In this document: positions 41,695-62,000 of the stretch, piece by piece
Layout of the letters: each line of letters starts with the position of its first letter
Numbering within the stretch: position 1 is the first letter of the stretch
Assembly (NCBI RefSeq): GCF_904848185.1
Contig: NC_051052.1
Span: 10,693,471-10,757,470, forward strand
Length of the DNA: 64,000 nucleotides
Reading direction: 5' to 3'
DNA from: Acanthopagrus latus
Taxonomy: Eukaryota; Chordata; Actinopteri; Spariformes; Sparidae
The notes under the pieces: model-generated
The model's input: the letters and a program-made list of their open reading frames with translations, nothing else
The model's database searches: none
What the model was told of the DNA's origin: nothing
Position numbers and translations under genes: made by a program

Positions 41695-42661
41695 TAAATA
41701 TCACCGGGGCAACAAGATGGATGTGTATGCCCCCCCTCCTCCTCCTCTCCCTCCTTTCTTTTTTACAGAGGTCAGTGTCAACACCAGGGCAAGAACATGG
41801 AGACTAATGCATCTGGGGATTAAGAAGTGTTGAGTTCGAGGGGAGCCCGGAAAAAGTAGTTGCCCTACAAAAAACCCGCGCAGTAACACGAGAGGAAATG
41901 AAGGCAGCCTGTTACGTGTGTTTACAGTGCGAAGGGTTAAATACCCATTGTCTCGTGGTGCAAATGCACTAATTGCCCCACCACCACCACCACCACCCCC
42001 CACCCCCTCCCATACACACAACCCACCCTCCTTTGCACAAGGTAACACACACATCCACGGCCTTACCTTGTTGATGTCCCCTTCCTGACATCACACATCA
42101 TGCACTTGAAAGCTTCTGCCGTGTTCTTGTACGTGCACACGCTGCAGTCCCAAAACCCCTCGTCGGAGGAGGGCTTCGGTTGACGCTTCGGCCTTTAAAA
42201 CAATACCAAAAAAAAGAGAAAGAGAGAGAAGAAAAGAACATTAAAAAATGAAGGAGGAGGAGGAGAAAAAAGGGGGTCGAGGAGAGAGAGGGACGGAGGA
42301 GGAGAGGAGAAGGAGGAGGAGGAGGGGGCGAGAGAGAGAGAGAGAGAGAGAGGAGGCAAGAGTGAGTTGAAGCTCGCATCCACGAAGGCTATCGATAGCA
42401 AACATCTGGGTAAAGCCTCCAGGATTTGGGGGAAAATCATCTAGCGAGCGCACTGTGATCCGACCACACTGTAATTGGCGATGAGGTTTTAACACCCCGC
42501 GCGCGCACACACACACACGCAGAGAGAGAGAGCGAGAGAGAGAGAGAGAGACCGTGGAGAAACCCATTTTTTTCCCGATGTCCGCTCCCCCTCTCCTAGC
42601 CTTGAATATCTCGGACGCCGCGGCTCGGTGGTTACCTTGTGGGACTCCTCTTGTCGCCCAT
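27698..42661 (-). CDS. yaf2: YY1-associated factor 2, complete coding region in four exons
   Basis: Exons 42661-42636, 42192-42067, 28452-28297 and 27950-27698 join to 186 residues (human 180). Family knowledge: YAF2 and its paralogue RYBP are interchangeable subunits of variant PRC1. They bind RING1B/RNF2 through the C-terminal domain and nucleosomal H2A-ubiquitin and transcription factors such as YY1 through the zinc finger. Seen: one RanBP2-type zinc finger with W23 and C25-X2-C28-X10-C39-X2-C42; a Gln- and Lys/Glu-rich linker; the RING1B-binding strand pair at about residues 103-137 (RPRLKNIDRSSAQHLEVTVG); and a Ser-rich tail ending NGESH. The tail and the linker VSQQQVTQQFV point to YAF2 rather than RYBP. 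Intron 2 is 13.6 kb. Confidence 0.97.
28297..28452 (-). CDS. yaf2: yaf2 coding exon 3
   Basis: 52 codons' worth: KPRPVSQLVSQQQVTQQFV followed by a Lys/Glu-rich stretch ending NSHKKM. Acceptor ggatcag, donor gtaaac; Arg codons are split 2/1 on both sides. Confidence 0.96.
31001..31455 (+). mobile_element. family B element, longer copy
   Basis: Starts TTTAAAGGAGACATACTG, then tcattttcaggtttataatg, actaaaataggtttacaggc, tctgattggtcagctcacac and gaggcgtttcgggagcagtg. I recognise this as a dispersed teleost repeat whose intact copies end in the inverted complement of the start. The right end here is missing and abuts a family A copy. Confidence 0.7.
31456..31603 (+). mobile_element. family A element, short internally deleted copy
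   Basis: aaaggtgcactatgtggttt at the left and aaaactctgtagtgcccctt at the right are inverted complements. The central GACCCTGCCACC block is absent, so this is a ~150-bp deletion form. Confidence 0.65.
34240..34277. repeat. (CA)19 microsatellite
   Basis: Uninterrupted CA units. Confidence 0.95.
35156..35372 (+). mobile_element. tRNA-derived SINE, diverged
   Basis: The head aatagctcagctagtggagc resembles a tRNA A box. The tail caataaagccatgaaaaagg and A-rich end match a tRNA-derived SINE known from percomorph fishes. Between them a word like gtcctcgcatgtac is repeated three times at about 34-bp spacing. The B box is not intact, so it is not a working tRNA gene. Confidence 0.65.
35801..35852. 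repeat. (GT)26 microsatellite, left arm of an inverted pair
   Basis: 52 uninterrupted bases. Complement of (CA)26 at 35968-36019. Confidence 0.95.
35968..36019. repeat. (CA)26 microsatellite, right arm of an inverted pair
   Basis: 52 uninterrupted bases, the exact reverse complement of 35801-35852 across a 115-bp spacer. Confidence 0.95.
39830..40090 (+). mobile_element. family A element, copy in yaf2 intron 2
   Basis: aaaaggtgcagtttgtagtt, then ggcggaccctgccacctttt (about 39971-39990), ending near ccctttaac. Confidence 0.65.
41634..41692. repeat. (GT)29 microsatellite
   Basis: Uninterrupted GT units in yaf2 intron 2. Confidence 0.95.
42067..42192 (-). CDS. yaf2: yaf2 coding exon 2, RanBP2-type zinc finger
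   Basis: Encodes PKRQPKPSSDEGFWDCSVC through DVRKGTST, containing all four zinc-binding cysteines. The acceptor is gttttaaag, rather pyrimidine-poor close to the AG, and the donor is gtaagg. A long polypurine tract (polypyrimidine in the transcript) lies just upstream in intron 1. Confidence 0.96.
42205..42365. repeat. 160-bp polypurine tract in yaf2 intron 1
   Basis: The plus strand is almost wholly A/G ((GGA)n, (GA)n, A-runs); only a few T/C interruptions occur near 42230 and 42278. In the yaf2 transcript it is polypyrimidine, just upstream of the exon 2 acceptor. Confidence 0.9.
42636..42661 (-). CDS. yaf2: yaf2 coding exon 1 (26 bases)
   Basis: Encodes MGDKRSPT plus two bases of Arg, then donor gtaacc. 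Very short, but it matches the YAF2 N-terminus and joins exon 2 in phase. Confidence 0.93.
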
Positions 42662-42860
42662 GCCAGACCAGGATTATCTGGAGGTGCTGAGACGAGCACA
42701 AGTCGCGCTATTTTCCGATTATTTTAGCGAAGAAGCGATGCGCCCGTGCCGCTCGGCTTCCAGCTGTCGTGGAAACTCCGCTTGGGAAATGGTCACGTGA
42801 CTCGGCGCGGCCAATCAGGGGCCGGGTTACTTCCCGAGGCTGACATTCCTCTTGATGAAT
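42662..42860 (-). promoter_or_regulatory. yaf2: yaf2 CpG-rich promoter
   Basis: CpG-rich DNA upstream of the yaf2 start. It has a CACGTG E-box at 42794-42799 and a CCAAT box (ggccaatcagg) at 42811-42815, close together as in many NF-Y/USF-driven promoters. No TATA box is apparent. Confidence 0.55.
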
Positions 42861-43013
42861 CTATGCCGCCTTCGCGTACCTGCTGTAAAGCTCGTAACTC
42901 TGGGCACCAATAGCTTTTTTTTCCCCTTCTTTTTCAGACATAATTCAAATTTACAGACTGTAAGGCAACAATTGATTACATTTGGAAAAGTTCCTGAGTT
43001 AACAGACACTTAT

Positions 43014-43096
43014 TAAAGGGGCATGTAGTTTTGGAATAGAGACTCAAATTTTAATATTTACACACACACACGCACACACACGCACTCACGCACACA

Positions 43097-43137
<41 letters not shown>
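43014..43137. repeat. family A terminus joined to (CA)n(TA)n microsatellite
   Basis: attaaaggggcatgtagttt at 43014 is a family A left terminus. It runs into interrupted CA repeats (43060-43124) and then TA repeats. Confidence 0.55.
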
Positions 43138-43719
43138 GTATAGTATATACATATATAGTATATGGTATAGTTTTCCATAATTGAATAAACAAGCTGTTCT
43201 CACGAATATCACTAATTTCCATCTTGAATCAGGAAATGACTCAGAAAAACGTGCCTTCTCATGCTTTGATTTAAATGTCACTGTCACCTGCTCTATTAAC
43301 TTTATTTACAAAATTCAAATGTAAGGCAACATTAAACACAATGCCAAAATTCCAGAGTGAACAGACACTTCTTAGCACATAAAATAAGACTTAAAACATC
43401 GACGTAGAGATAATAATGGGAAGAAGAAAAAAGATCAAGGCCTTACATTGGTACTGTCCTTTTCTAATAATACAAAGAGGTATTTGGCATGCTTGTACTT
43501 CAATCAGCTCATTCCAGGGACTTAATATTACGCGAGATCAATTCTAATAACACGTGAAGATGGGTAGGGTTTCTTTTTATACATCAGTCAAAAGATTGGC
43601 TAAGATTATCAAAACCTTTGCGGATAGTTTTGTCTCTTATTACGCCATAAACAATGCTATTATGATCTAAAAACCCTACACATGTAAGAAGCAAGCGCTT
43701 TCTACGCAACAGACACGAC

Positions 43720-44240
43720 TTTATCTGGTGGCGTTACAGTTTCCGACAGCGCCTGAACGCAACAAAAGCCCCTCGCTAATGTTGCGTCTCCGGTAATAAA
43801 TGTGTTAACGCGGCTCCTCGGCTCGCAGCACCGGGGATCCTCTCACATCCCGGCATCTGAACCGTGTCAGACCCGCAGAGATGCCGCAGCAGTGACAGAC
43901 AACAGGCGCACGATAGAGAAAAACATGCGGGGAATCCCTCGCTTTATCTGCGCGCTGACGTAAGCGAGCATAAAAATAAATAAATAAATTAATAAAAAAT
44001 GAGAGAGAGAGAGAGGGAGAGAGAGCATATTTCCAAGCGAACCACCGTACCGTGACTTTCCATTTAACACGCTGCCTTTCCGGGGCTGGGACTGTCCCCA
44101 AAACGTTTTCATATCAAGGGCAACCAAATGGATTCTCCTTTATCTCCCGACGACGGGATTTTACCGCAGGGGAACCCCGACTGCTGCATTTTAGCTGCTG
44201 CAATATTTAGGATTCACACTGAGTCTCACAGCGAGGGGCG
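43720..44240. promoter_or_regulatory. second CpG-rich patch upstream of yaf2
   Basis: CpG-dense, with a CRE-like TGACGTAA near 43958, flanked by AT-rich DNA and containing a short GA run. It lies ~1.1 kb upstream of the yaf2 promoter. It could be an alternative first exon or an enhancer; no transcript evidence is visible. Confidence 0.3.
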
Positions 44241-44622
44241 CTTAATCGCTTAATCCTTTTCAGTAAGGTATCTAGTGGCCAGGAAGGAGGCAGAGCCCCG
44301 GTTTTTATGTTCAACGTCAAATAAAGAGACTATTTTATTATTTCGTTCATCGTTTTTAGAGGAAAAAAACACATTCAAACACTGTTAACTGATTACACAC
44401 AGTACATACTTTAACACCAGGTTTCCACCGCAGGGCTTTCAGGCTACATGTATTTTCTCATTTACTGTAACTTAACTTCAGTATTGAGGTACTCCACTAC
44501 AGTTTAGAGCCACGTTTTGTAATTTCATTGCACCACGTTTATTTTTAAGGCTTTAGTTACTAGTTACCCTGCATATTGCTAAAGTATCAATTTCTAAATT
44601 AAGTGATTTCATTAGCGAACAG

Positions 44623-44905
44623 ATTAAAGATGCACTATGTACTTTTGGGGAATACATTTTATTCAGAAGCGGAAGATTTTAATTTGCTTAACATAAAGAA
44701 CAACACGATTTCATAATTCGTTAATATTAATATTTGGCAGACCCTGCCACCTTTTTCTGTCTTCAAACAGTCCTCTGAGAACAGCTTGTTTATTCAGTTC
44801 TGGAAAAAACAAACATTTCTCAGTTTGCATTCTTCAATCATTAATATTATAAATATAACAATTCTGAGTTTAAATTTCCTCTCCAAGACTTTTTGGTAAG
44901 CTATA
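44623..44905 (+). mobile_element. family A element, intergenic copy
   Basis: ttaaagatgcactatgtact, then ggcagaccctgccacctttt at about 44736-44755, then cttgtttattcagttctgg. Confidence 0.65.
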
Positions 44906-45370
44906 CAACATTGCTATTTTCATACTGTAGTATTACATCTTTTACCTAAATAAAGGATCTGAAAACTTCTTTCATCACTACCTGTATCACCTTTGGGATC
45001 TCAAACTTCTATTGTGTAATCTATGGGTGTGTATGTGTAATGTAACGCTTCATATACAGAGTGTTTTCAGTTAATAGCCCAGCAATCCACCTTCATCCAC
45101 ATGTGCATATGCATGATTGTAATATTTCAATGGGGACCTTCAGCCACAAACTGATGTTCAAAGACAGACAATGAGCAAAAGCTTCAGCTCTGATTAGGCT
45201 AAATTCCTCAGTGTGTGTGTGAGCACCTACCGATGTGACTGATAGAGTTGAAGACCTGAGCAATGATAAAACCAGACTTCTTCAGCATCAGTTCTGTTAA
45301 CTTCCCTTTCAGTACATAACCTTCTTTATCTGATTCTGCAGTTAACACTGGAAGGTACTGTTACAAAGGC

Positions 45371-45376
45371 TTTATT
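45371..45376 (-). terminator. zcrb1: zcrb1 polyadenylation signal
   Basis: AATAAA on the minus strand about 136 bases after the zcrb1 stop codon. It gives a short 3'UTR typical of this compact gene. Confidence 0.6.
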
Positions 45377-45511
45377 AACAGAAAAACGTGTATAAATACA
45401 GTCAAAAAAATCAACCAGGTGGTTTTTCAACTTAAAGTTCTACGTACAAGGAGAAAATCTCCCAACTTACAAAAATAAAGCAGTATTTCCACAAATGTCT
45501 GAACTGTGTAT

Positions 45512-45664
45512 TTAGTCACTGAGCTCCTCCTCGTCACTGAAGTATGCACTCTTTTTGATCCTTGGTTTCTTGGAGTCTGAGGATGTCGAAGAATGAGCAC
45601 CCTCTTCTTGAGACAAAAGCCTCTGCTTCCTCCGTGTCTCCTCCTCTTCCTCTATACGGGCCGC
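45512..45664 (-). CDS. zcrb1: zcrb1 last coding exon
   Basis: 50 codons plus TAA, AARIEEEEETRRKQRL through YFSDEEELSD, acceptor ccctgcag. Confidence 0.96.
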   Translation of the reverse strand, partial: AARIEEEEETRRKQRLLSQEEGAHSSTSSDSKKPRIKKSAYFSDEEELSD

Positions 45665-47005
45665 CTGCAGGGACACAAAAGTTTGCACGTATTCAACTTT
45701 CCAGTTCCCATAGCCTCATTGCAAACAACCGTTCATCATCTCTTTGCTCCCCTCTTTTTTGAGGCAGTGTGTATGTTGCATTTCAGCAGACTTTGCTGGT
45801 GATGCTTAGGTCACTGATGATTTAGTTTACTATATCTGCACACTTACCTGGAAAGCAATAGCTTGGCTCAGACTATCTAGGGCTGGGTCCTCTCCCTCCT
45901 CTTCACTTTCTTCTTTCTCTTCACTACAAGAAAAAAGATGCAGGAATTACAAAAACAACACAGCGTACCGTACAATGTCTCACAACATCAACATGTGTAA
46001 GTACTTTATACTTACACATGCTCAGGTTGTTGAGCCTTTTTCTTTTTTTTCTTTTCCTTCTTCTTCGGAGGTTCCCTCTCACCCAGCATGTTTTTGGGGC
46101 ATGCGTAGCTCAGATGACCTGTGTCCTGAGATGTGAAAAAAAAAAGAAAGATTATGCAGGCAATTTAAAATAAAATGTAACAAAATCACACGACAAACAA
46201 AAATGATGAATATGCACTGACCCCACATTCGTAACATTTAGTTTTGTCTACATAATCCCGTCTCCTTATGAACTCAGTCGCTCGCCCGTTGTCGACAGCA
46301 ATGCTCGCCTTCAGTGTCCTGCCGAACAACTGGGATACAAACACAATCACAAGAAACACACAAGTATGGCAAGTGAACATCCATTATGAGAAATGGCAAT
46401 GACAAGCAGCCTGCAGCTTATGGGAAGACAAGTGATCTGAATGTGACGCAGACGCACCTGCTTGTTGTTCACGGCCCTGACACAGTTATGAGCCGATTCT
46501 CTGTCGAGGAAGAGAACAAACGCCACTCCTTTACTCTGGCGAGTGTCTTTATCTTTCACGATTGTAACCCTGGAATGAGACAGTTGTTATAATTATTACA
46601 TATTTAAAACCTATGTTAAAAAAAAAACACACACAAAAAAAACTACTATGTTACTACAGAGCCTTTCACTGGTTGTTGAGAGTTATGTGTTCCTTATGTG
46701 GTTAGTTTGTTTGGTTTACACATTGCTGTATAAAATATATTTTAAAAATGATGACAGAACCTTACTTACTTTACAACTTTTCCATATTTTGTGAATAGCT
46801 GAAATTGGGGAAAGAGTTTAGTTTCATTAAGGAAGTTGCGTACATTTAGAGACAATAGTGAAACCATTCTCCCATGACACTGACAAACACTAGCATAAAT
46901 AATTATAAAGGGCTCACTTACCTTGTGTAGGTCATTGTTGGTAAGAGAGAATGGCAGGTTGGACACATAAACGGTGCTTTTGCTTGGCGCCAAACCTCCG
47001 CTCAT
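45512..47005 (-). CDS. zcrb1: zinc finger CCHC and RNA-binding motif protein 1 (U11/U12-31K), complete
   Basis: Seven exons join to 223 residues (human 217): 47005-46922, 46798-46770, 46569-46458, 46329-46222, 46125-46016, 45923-45848, 45664-45512. Family knowledge: the protein is the 31-kDa subunit of the U11/U12 snRNP of the minor spliceosome. Seen: an RRM with RNP2 VYVSNL (residues 12-17) and RNP1 KGVAFVLF (51-58); a zinc knuckle C107-X2-C110-X4-H115-X4-C120; a Lys-rich stretch after REPPKKKEKKKKK; an acidic region; and a conserved C-terminus KKPRIKKSAYFSDEEELSD. The ATG at 47005 (MSGGLAPSKSTVYV) is chosen over upstream near-cognate codons because it matches the family N-terminus and sits one base after a ttcag acceptor. 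A polyadenylation signal AATAAA lies at 45376-45371. Confidence 0.97.
45848..45923 (-). CDS. zcrb1: zcrb1 coding exon 6
   Basis: Acidic EEKEESEEEGEDPALDSLSQ then AIAFQ. Acceptor cttgtag, donor gtaagtg. Confidence 0.94.
46016..46125 (-). CDS. zcrb1: zcrb1 coding exon 5
   Basis: Begins DTGHLSYACPKNMLGE, completing the CCHC knuckle, then a Lys-rich run. Acceptor catctcag, donor gtaagt. Confidence 0.95.
46222..46329 (-). CDS. zcrb1: zcrb1 coding exon 4
   Basis: 36 codons, LFGRTLKASIAVDNGRATEF to KCYECG, ending inside the zinc knuckle. Acceptor atcccag, donor gtcagt (non-consensus at +3). Confidence 0.95.
46458..46569 (-). CDS. zcrb1: zcrb1 coding exon 3
   Basis: VTIVKDKDTRQSKGVAFVLF through AVNNKQ, with RNP1. 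Acceptor cattccag, donor gtgcgt. Confidence 0.96.
46770..46798 (-). CDS. zcrb1: zcrb1 coding exon 2 (29-base microexon)
   Basis: Encodes LFTKYGKVV plus two bases of Lys. Acceptor atttcag, donor gtaagtaag. It is needed to complete the RRM, and phases match on both sides. Confidence 0.95.
46922..47005 (-). CDS. zcrb1: zcrb1 coding exon 1
   Basis: 28 codons, MSGGLAPSKSTVYVSNLPF to NNDLHK, donor gtaagtg. Contains RNP2. Confidence 0.96.
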
Positions 47006-47180
47006 ACTGAACGCATCCGACAAAAACTATAAACCCAAAACTAAGACAGCCATATGAGCATAAGATATGTCTAATGCATAGCTAGCTGCTTTGCTAGCTC
47101 TGTTAGTCCACTCGGCTTAGTAGTTTATGTATCGGTAACTTTGTAGACTTTAACGTTACTTAAAGCACCAAATGACTTAC

Positions 47181-47290
47181 CAACACAGCCTACAGCGTTT
47201 GAGTAATAACTAAATGTGTCTAAAACTGCAGAAATGTGTGTGTTCGCAAGCAGCTAGCAAACAGCAACAAACGCCATTGCCGTGCGTCGC
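47181..47290 (-). other. zcrb1: zcrb1 non-coding leader exon (right end approximate)
   Basis: A strong donor (gtaagtcatt on the minus strand, 47180 downwards) is matched by the ttcag acceptor at 47011-47007 one base before the start codon. This predicts a leader exon ending at 47181 and a ~174-bp 5'UTR intron. The upstream boundary is a guess. Confidence 0.6.
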
Positions 47291-47330
47291 AGCTTGATGA
47301 CGTGACACACTCCTCATCCAATAATACAGC
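47291..47330. promoter_or_regulatory. shared bidirectional promoter of zcrb1 and pphln1
   Basis: The two genes are head to head with predicted leader exons under 200 bp apart. Between them are a CRE/ATF-like TGACGTGA (47298-47305) and a CCAAT box (47318-47322). The inferred leader exons use donors at 47180 (minus) and 47383 (plus). Confidence 0.6.
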
Positions 47331-47382
47331 CTTTGTACATGTAGCTAACGGAAAGGCTAGGCTAACTAAACGATAGGAGAAG
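47330..47382 (+). other. pphln1: pphln1 non-coding exon 1 (left end approximate)
   Basis: A donor gtaagcc follows ...ggagaag at 47383, just downstream of the CCAAT box. No coding frame of interest. The start is approximate. Confidence 0.5.
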
Positions 47383-47992
47383 GTAAGCCTGCTTTGCTAA
47401 CTTGTGTGGAATAAATTGCCGATTCTGTGGGCTGTTTTGCACACATTCATGTATACGATGGCATATTCCGCCGTAAATATTCATACACCATTTTTGTGTG
47501 TAAGTATTGTTGAGTTAACTGGCCCTCAGATGAAATAAAACGTGCGGGTGTTTGCAGCATATATGGAGGCTAGCTAATTAGCAACGCTAGCTGTCCTTTC
47601 TACTTGGACCTGCAGTAGTAGGTAAATTAACAGTCAGAGAAAATATTAATTGGGTTTTTGTAACGTACCGGGTAGGTGGTTATTGGGTGGGTGCTGTCAA
47701 GCTGGTGCTATGTTGAATTTGGGGTCGTTGGTCAAATGGGCCAGTCTGTTCTGCAGAGAAACATCAGCCGGCTCATGTTGTTTGATTACATCACAGAGTG
47801 CTCTCTCTCTTACCTTATTTCACACTGTGTTGTATTTGTGGCAAAACAGAGGTTTTAGTTTTCATTATAACTCACAAAACATAGGTCTTACCTGTTGTCT
47901 TTCATGAGCTTGATTATGAAAGACCAAAACAGTTGCTTGATATAAAATCTAAGTGTCTGAACTCTGTCTGTGTTACTGAAATCTTTTTACAG

Positions 47993-48054
47993 ATAGTGTT
48001 GAAGATCTTGTTTTCACAATATCACCCTGATTCACAGAAGTTCCTGTGTCCAAC

Positions 48055-48055
<1 letters not shown>
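47993..48055 (+). other. pphln1: pphln1 leader exon 2, ends with the A of the start codon
   Basis: Acceptor tctttttacag and donor gtaagtt bound a 63-base exon without ATG. Its last base, A at 48055, joins TG at 48469 to form the initiator ATG in good context (A at -3). Confidence 0.7.
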
Positions 48056-59015
<10,960 letters not shown>

Positions 59016-62000
59016 GTACTTATGCATACTCGTCCCAAATCTAACATCCTTAAATTCACATTTAGCTGCTCAATGGGTTTTAACAGGTAGTAGATCAGTG
59101 TGAAAATACCACCTAAGCTCTGTGTGATTTTTTTTTTCTTTTTTAAATCTCTCAGCTGTAGGCCACACACTTTATTACATTGTCCATATATATCAGCTCA
59201 TATAACATGTTAATAGATCAGATACATCACTACTTAGTTTCAATAGGGTATCGAAAATCCGTAACTGTATTTACAGAGCATTTATCAACAGCATTTATGA
59301 AGATGTTTGTGTCAGTAGCTCTCAGTTGCCTCTTTTGGAAAGTCACCGCATTAACAGTCGTCTCATTACAAGTTGGTGATTTGTAAAAACTTTTCTATAA
59401 ACGTCACCTCGGTGCATGCATGACACACGCTGCAACCCTGGCAAACAGCCTCGCACATATGGTGTCCTTGACTCCGCTGACTCACACATGCGGATTATTT
59501 TACTGGATAGGCATTACTGGAACAGCCACCTATTATGTTTCCCTAACAAGGCAGGAAATTAACTTTCCTGTCCACCAGGCACAGTGGTGAGTGCATCCTA
59601 AAATTCACCAAATTGCCAGCCAGGTATCGGTTTCAGAACAGTATTTAAGTGATGGGTAATTATCTGCCGAAGTTGCCAGATTTATTAGCATTTTCCTGTT
59701 GGCTCTCTCCTAACTGCAGCTCATTAAATCCTGCACCGGCTTAATATCCCACATGGCTCACGTCTCTCCTTCAGCGTTTGACTCATCTTTACAAATGCAC
59801 GTACACATACAGTACAGGCATGCACACATAGAGTAGGAAACTCTGGGATTATATACATGCCACTAGTAACGCATAAACAAAAGCAGAAACACAAGCAAGG
59901 CCCCAGACACGGTACTGGTTTTGCGCGTACAATAAATTGGGAGGCCGACCACTTAACAGAGCTAAAAAACCACCCGAGGCTCGAGGTTCCAGCGCTGCTC
60001 AGTTATCTAATGAAGCCCATTCCTGCACCAGTGAGCACCACCGCTGCTTTACTGGGACCATTAAACCTGAGCCAGCTCAGCCCTGGAGCACACACACTGC
60101 TGCGTTCTCACATATAGCAGCGCCATAGAGCCTATAGGTTGTTAGAACACTGTTGCTGACGCTGCAGCTTCTGGCCTGTTTTATAGCCTGTCTCATTCTC
60201 CCCCCGCCTGTGTCTCCTCGCCTTCATTCGAGCTCTATTGTGTGAGTTTTATTTCATATTTTCCAGTAGAATGTAACCTTTTATTTCATGCATATTTTTC
60301 TGGAAAAGGATTACCAAGACCCATGTAAAGAATGACCTTTTGGGTATTTTGATATGGCCATGTCAACCCTGTCCGCTTTGCTTCGTCAGTATAACTCTCC
60401 ATAAACTTTCCAGAATACGTTTGAACATTAGAGCAAGGTAGCATAACAGTTGAAAATTGAAAAACCAGAGAGAGCAGTGCATTCCAGATATAAGTGTTTT
60501 CAGGTTTTCTTTCCAGTATTTCTAACTCGTAGGAGGGAGAAGGTAAAACAAAATCTCTCATCCCTGTCTTTGGCTTTTGTTATGCCCAGATCACTTGCAT
60601 GAAGGTTGTTTTGTAGTTTGGCAGTCCTCATTTTGTCCACCATGAAGGGCTGGCTTGATTAGTCAGGACTGCAAGAGAAGTTGGCTTTTGTTACTTTTGC
60701 ACACATGCACGTCAGAAAGAGAAGTTTAGCAACCGGATCAAATCATTTTGGCCAAGTGTTTTTTCCTTATACCAGGGCTGCAGACTAACCTCTCTCACTA
60801 CTGTCTTGGAACTGTCCCAAAAGACGGTTTTAACCGTCCTGAAGTCAAAATGTTGTCATTTAACTTGGCTGAAGTACTTCATATATTTACAGTAAACTTT
60901 TTGTGTTGTCACATTCAACTGCAGTTAATTTTTTTTTAAAGCTTCATGTTCCTTTGAACGGAGACTCTCAGGACTGTTGTGTGTTTAGCATTAGCCCCAC
61001 TAGCTGTTAGGTCTATATAAGTAAAGATAAAAGGAAGTGGAAAGTACCGTCAAAAGTCTGTCTTGTTGTTTGTTGGCAAATGCTTTAACCCTTTAAAACA
61101 CCAATCAACAGAACTGAGAGAACTGCTTCTACATGAAGGGTGGTTGGCAAGTGGAAACTGTATGAGCACTTGTCTGGTGGCCGGTGTTCATTTGCCATCG
61201 TGCCCAGAATGCACAGTTAAACACTCTCCAGTTGGACTCTCTCTTTCAGTCTGAAACAACAAAGTCACTTTCACAGGCGCTTCTGTTGCACTGCGGCCGC
61301 GTTCAACAACATGACAAGTGTTGGCCAGATGTTTGGCTTTCTGCTCCCAATCAGGTCTAGCCATCTCTTCTAAACACAGGGGTACAAACACACTCCGGTC
61401 CAGTAGCTCCCCTCACAAGCTCACCAACTGTCTCTGCACTTTTCACAGATCGCACGCTGAACTCTCCATCATCGGCCAGACGTCGTGCTGGGCAGCGCAA
61501 TACCAGCGCCTCAGTGTGTGTTTGTGTAGCTAAGTGAAATTGGTCTGCAGAAATTCAACCTGAGCCCCGTTCTCATTGTCAAAGTTGACTTTGGCTGCAG
61601 TACAGACTAACTGGTTATAGTGAGTGACTAGGCAAGAGCGGCTATAAAGGGTATTATGTTTTACTCCTCCCAGGCCAGGCTGTGATACAAAGGGAGTTTT
61701 ATTTCATTTGTAGGAGAATCTAAATATATTTGGCAAAAAGACAGACAGCCAGACAGTTCCAGCCTCAGTGGGTTTTTTTAGGTACAAAGATGGCAGAACT
61801 GGACGCGGGCCCCAACTCCTTCACTCGTCTTTTCTGAAGCCAGGCAGTGCTCTCACGCTCACTCCTCCTCATCCTGTTTCAACCGGCTATAGAAACTAAA
61901 GTTTAAAGTTTTCAGAAGCAGAGACGGTTCTGGAGCGACCCCACCCCAAAGTCGAGAACTGGTCCTTTTCCTTCCTGATTGGATAACAAGGGAGGGATTT

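Larger units (their letters stand above)
28453..42066 (-). other. yaf2: yaf2 intron 2, 13.6 kb
   Basis: GT-AG intron between the zinc-finger exon and the linker exon. It holds microsatellites (30447-30475, 34240-34277, 35687-35708, 35801-35852, 35968-36019, 40975-41027, 41634-41692), a SINE, and family A and B elements. No exon of another gene is recognised. Confidence 0.85.

Noticed and set aside
42241..42699. 152-codon minus-strand frame covering yaf2 exon 1
   Set aside because: Different phase from yaf2, dominated by Ser/Leu/Pro from the polypurine tract and (GA)n.
46766..47023. longer zcrb1 N-terminus from an upstream TTG
   Set aside because: The extra residues come from the 5'UTR intron before the ttcag acceptor; the ATG at 47005 matches the family start.
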